This document shows positions 4,656 through 6,807 of a DNA stretch of 6,807 bases, one piece after another. The position numbers and the translations under genes were made by a program. Numbering within the stretch: position 1 is the first letter of the stretch; each line of letters starts with the position of its first letter. The DNA comes from Lachnospiraceae bacterium UBA4381 (GTDB taxonomy: Bacteria; Bacillota; Clostridia; Lachnospirales; Lachnospiraceae), in assembly GCA_002391105.1 (NCBI GenBank), contig DGRT01000040.1, positions 1 through 6,807 on the forward strand, read 5' to 3'. The notes beneath the pieces were generated by a model, which ran no database searches, was not told the origin of the DNA, and saw only the letters and a program-made list of their open reading frames with translations.

Positions 4656-6650
4656 ATGAAAGCAACTGGAATGGTTTTATATAATCGATACGCTACTTAT
4701 CAGGTTTGTCTGGATGTATATTCAGATGAACTTAGTCAGGATGATATATTCAAAAAAGTCTTTTTATATGTTGTTAATTGGGTAAAGGAGAGACTTAAAT
4801 CATCGCAGGCTATAAATATAGGAGATTTTTCTGAATTTGATAAATATCCTAAAGTGGAAGAATATGAGAAGCTCAGCTTTGATATGATTAAGGATTTCAA
4901 TGAAGCAATCCTTACAGATATGAGGACGGTATTCTACGAGAATGGAGAGACCAGAGACTGGGCATTCAGACAGACAGAGCCAGATAATGGAAGCGAGGGA
5001 AAAGCTATAGCCGGCAGGGAGTTCATTACTGAGATATCATTACATGAGGGTGATGGTAAAGTATCTTTGGCTGTAATGATTGAGGTAAAGCAGCCTGAAA
5101 ATGTCAGGAAGACGCCCAAGGTTTACAGACCTGCATTTATCAAAAGTATGTTCAAAGATGAATATCTCATTCTGGTTGAACACGGTATTGATAGAAAATA
5201 TGCATTTACAGGGAAATGTATATATATTGAAAGTCATTCTGATTGCAAGGAAGTTAGTAATAATTTGCTACTAAATATAGACTGCCAGCTTCCGGTGATT
5301 ATATTTCCGGAAATCTATAAAAATGTTGAGCAGAATATGGAAGTTTATAGAGATGGAAAGCTTCAGAAAGATAAGGTGGGGATAGATTATCTTGCTGGTT
5401 CATTGGTTGGATTTGCGCATGTGGTAGTTATAAGTGAGAAGGAATATAATAAGCTGTTTTACACACGCCTTCAGAACGAGGATGAGGTATTCCTTAAAAT
5501 GATTACCATGGCTAAAAAACCTTATTTTTATATTCCGGCAAGTGAATATATTGCATTTGGTTCAGAGAATCTTTATGTTGATAAGTCTAAGCTTGATACC
5601 GAGTCTTTGCTGAAAGATCTAAGTGATATGGCAGGTGATAGCGGTGAATGGCTTTCTGATGATGAAGACTTTTCGGAAATGCGTGAACTGGCGATGAATT
5701 ATCAGCTTGGGAAGAACTATAATTATGCTCCATGCATGTTCTATAGAACGCTTAGAAGTAAATATCTGGAATCACGTGACGGCAAGGATAGTCAGGAAGA
5801 AGCTGCAAATCTGAGACATTATGTGGCTGAGTTAAATGAAAAGCTGAGAAGCAAGGATACAGAGCTTGCTAAACTGGAAAAAACTGTAGATGAGTATAAA
5901 AAGAATGATATCCTCACTAATGTCGAAAAGAAGGAAAAAGATGAAAGAATCAGTGATCTGGAGAAAGAACTAAGTAGAAAAGAAGAAGAGTATAGAGAAT
6001 TAATCAGTAAGAATAATCTGGTAAGTAATGATGATTATCCTTTAGTCACAGATGAAACCAGAGCTGCATTTAAAGATAAAAATGTTAGATCTATAATAGT
6101 ATTTGATGCGAGATACGCTGATTTTAATTCACTTATTAAAGATAAGCTGCTGGAGCTTCTGCGAAATACTGAAATAGAACTTACATATGCCAAAGATACC
6201 AAATACTCCAGAAGAAGAGAATGCATAGAAATCGTATTGGAATATGAGAAAGCGCATGGTACAGATACAGGTTTATATTATCCTGCGAAACTTGATCTTT
6301 TTGAAAATGAAATCCGAGAGATGATACAGGATGTTTTCTATAAGCATTGCACTAAGAATAATACAGCGGTATCACTATTATGGCTGAAGAGCCTTCTAAA
6401 GGATAATAACTTTAACGAAGAAATGGGTAAGAGAGGAAGGCGCTTCTATAATGAGCTTAAAGGAAAGTCTGATCCAAAGGATATAGGTAAGGTACTTATG
6501 GATTATGGCTTTGAAAGAAAAAAGAAGGATCACCATTCGGGTTTTGCATATTATGGAATGGATAGATTATTTACTACATTTGCTAATACTCCGTCTGATT
6601 CAAGAGGAACTAAAAATGGAGCGCAGATACTGTGTAACATGGTATTTTAA
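4656..6650 (+). CDS. Large coiled-coil protein of unknown function (664 aa)
   Basis: I do not recognise this family. I place the start at 4656 (MKATGMVLYN), 6 nt after a perfect AGGAGG (4644-4649). The longer reading from 4560 would translate the palindromic repeat and overlap the previous gene. There is no signal peptide or membrane segment, so it is probably cytoplasmic. Three parts are visible. Residues 1-375 form a mixed alpha/beta region with FRQTEPD (104-110), RPAFIKSMF (158-166), a hydrophobic strand LPVIIFPE (212-219) and LAGSLVGFAHVVVIS (246-260). About 378-452 form a highly charged heptad-like coiled coil. Residues 460-664 form a C-terminal domain with RSIIVFDARYADF (478-490), a basic SRRRE patch and the ending DHHSGFAYYG...TTFANTPSDSRGTKN. 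No Walker, methylase, protease or nuclease motif is convincing. The modular layout is compatible with a regulatory, DNA-associated or defence role, but that is speculation. The TAA overlaps the next repeat cluster. Confidence 0.85.
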   Translation: MKATGMVLYNRYATYQVCLDVYSDELSQDDIFKKVFLYVVNWVKERLKSSQAINIGDFSEFDKYPKVEEYEKLSFDMIKDFNEAILTDMRTVFYENGETRDWAFRQTEPDNGSEGKAIAGREFITEISLHEGDGKVSLAVMIEVKQPENVRKTPKVYRPAFIKSMFKDEYLILVEHGIDRKYAFTGKCIYIESHSDCKEVSNNLLLNIDCQLPVIIFPEIYKNVEQNMEVYRDGKLQKDKVGIDYLAGSLVGFAHVVVISEKEYNKLFYTRLQNEDEVFLKMITMAKKPYFYIPASEYIAFGSENLYVDKSKLDTESLLKDLSDMAGDSGEWLSDDEDFSEMRELAMNYQLGKNYNYAPCMFYRTLRSKYLESRDGKDSQEEAANLRHYVAELNEKLRSKDTELAKLEKTVDEYKKNDILTNVEKKEKDERISDLEKELSRKEEEYRELISKNNLVSNDDYPLVTDETRAAFKDKNVRSIIVFDARYADFNSLIKDKLLELLRNTEIELTYAKDTKYSRRRECIEIVLEYEKAHGTDTGLYYPAKLDLFENEIREMIQDVFYKHCTKNNTAVSLLWLKSLLKDNNFNEEMGKRGRRFYNELKGKSDPKDIGKVLMDYGFERKKKDHHSGFAYYGMDRLFTTFANTPSDSRGTKNGAQILCNMVF

Positions 6651-6728
6651 TGTGACAGGGGGACAGGCACCTTGTCACATTAGGTGACAGGGGGACAGGC
6701 ACTTTGTCACACCTAGGCGCCTTGTCAT
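6649..6728. repeat. Cluster of GTGACA/TGTCAC repeats, 2 full + 1 decayed copy (R orientation)
   Basis: Copy 1 has arms AATGTGACA (6649-6657) and TGTCACATT (6673-6681), extended as RNA by GGG/CCU pairing. Copy 2 has arms GTGACA (6684-6689) and TGTCAC (6705-6710) around GGGGGACAGGCACTT. A decayed fragment (AGGCGCCTTGTCATAATT, from 6715) follows. Both full copies share the GGGGGACAGGCAC core and the R orientation of 3419. The first two bases of copy 1 are the last two of the upstream TAA stop. No T-tract is present. The cluster separates the 664-aa gene from ruvX. Confidence 0.92.
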
Positions 6729-6761
6729 AATTAATGAATATGTTACAAGAGGATTCATAAT

Positions 6762-6807
6762 TTGAGAATAATGGGACTGGATTATGGCGACAAAACAGTT
6801 GGTGTTG
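6762..6807 (+). CDS. ruvX: RuvX/YqgF, putative pre-16S rRNA nuclease (5' fragment, TTG start)
   Basis: Only the first 15 codons are in the window, encoding MRIMGLDYGDKTVGV with the TTG read as Met. The LDYG...VGV segment is the N-terminal RNase H-like motif of RuvX/YqgF, with its conserved Asp (D7 here). The family takes part in 5' maturation of 16S rRNA and was once called a Holliday junction resolvase. The TTG at 6762 is favoured over the ATG at 6771: AAGAGGA (6747-6753) lies 8 nt from TTG but 17 nt from the ATG, and the family usually has a few residues before GLDYG. The gene is cut by the window edge, not broken. The call rests on a short motif, so it is probable rather than certain. Confidence 0.75.
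   Translation, partial: MRIMGLDYGDKTVGV

Noticed and set aside
6505..6687. 60-codon + strand ORF overlapping the end of the 664-aa gene
   Set aside because: It lies in another frame of a clearly coding region and runs into the repeat cluster. It has no RBS and no recognisable protein features.
6649..6728. Repeat hairpins as intrinsic terminators
   Set aside because: The stems are not followed by a T-tract on either strand, so they do not fit the standard model, although a role in 3'-end stability remains possible.

Overview
The window looks like chromosomal DNA of a low-GC Gram-positive anaerobe, most likely a Lachnospiraceae member of the Butyrivibrio/Pseudobutyrivibrio/Roseburia type. The evidence is AT-rich codon use with many ATA and AGA codons, strong AGGAGG ribosome binding sites, an MEP-pathway gene (ispF), a QueH-type epoxyqueuosine reductase, and a secreted protein ending in GWWVED-type aromatic wall-binding repeats of the kind I know from that family. 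The genus is an inference.

Left block (1-1769, + strand): two copies of a palindromic GTGACA...TGTCAC repeat, then a compact operon of a DUF308/HdeD-like membrane protein, ispF with an unusual C-terminal extension of about 45 residues, and a two-TM protein of unknown function (probably DUF6106-like) that overlaps ispF by 8 nt.

Middle (1770-2798): a 260-base non-coding stretch with several hairpins; a self-contained minus-strand transcription unit (near-consensus promoter, strong RBS, 77-residue unknown protein, intrinsic terminator); and a tandem array of 55-bp units ahead of queH. Every full array unit contains a short ATG-to-stop frame at the same place.

Right block (2799-6807, + strand): queH, a secreted wall-binding protein, a 664-residue coiled-coil protein that I cannot assign, and the first 15 codons of ruvX/yqgF, which starts at TTG. 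The three boundaries between these genes are filled almost entirely by the same palindromic repeat family. In each case the repeat begins inside or on the stop codon of the upstream gene, and for queH the repeat supplies the stop codon. Repeat orientation alternates along the window (F, R, F, R), so the secreted protein and the 664-residue protein are each flanked by oppositely oriented repeats.

The housekeeping genes (isoprenoid synthesis, tRNA queuosine, 16S rRNA processing) do not form one pathway. No defence system, CRISPR array or transposase is visible. The main items of interest are the repeat family and its placement, the 55-bp array, the possible structured element at 1785-1993, and the unassigned 664-residue protein.
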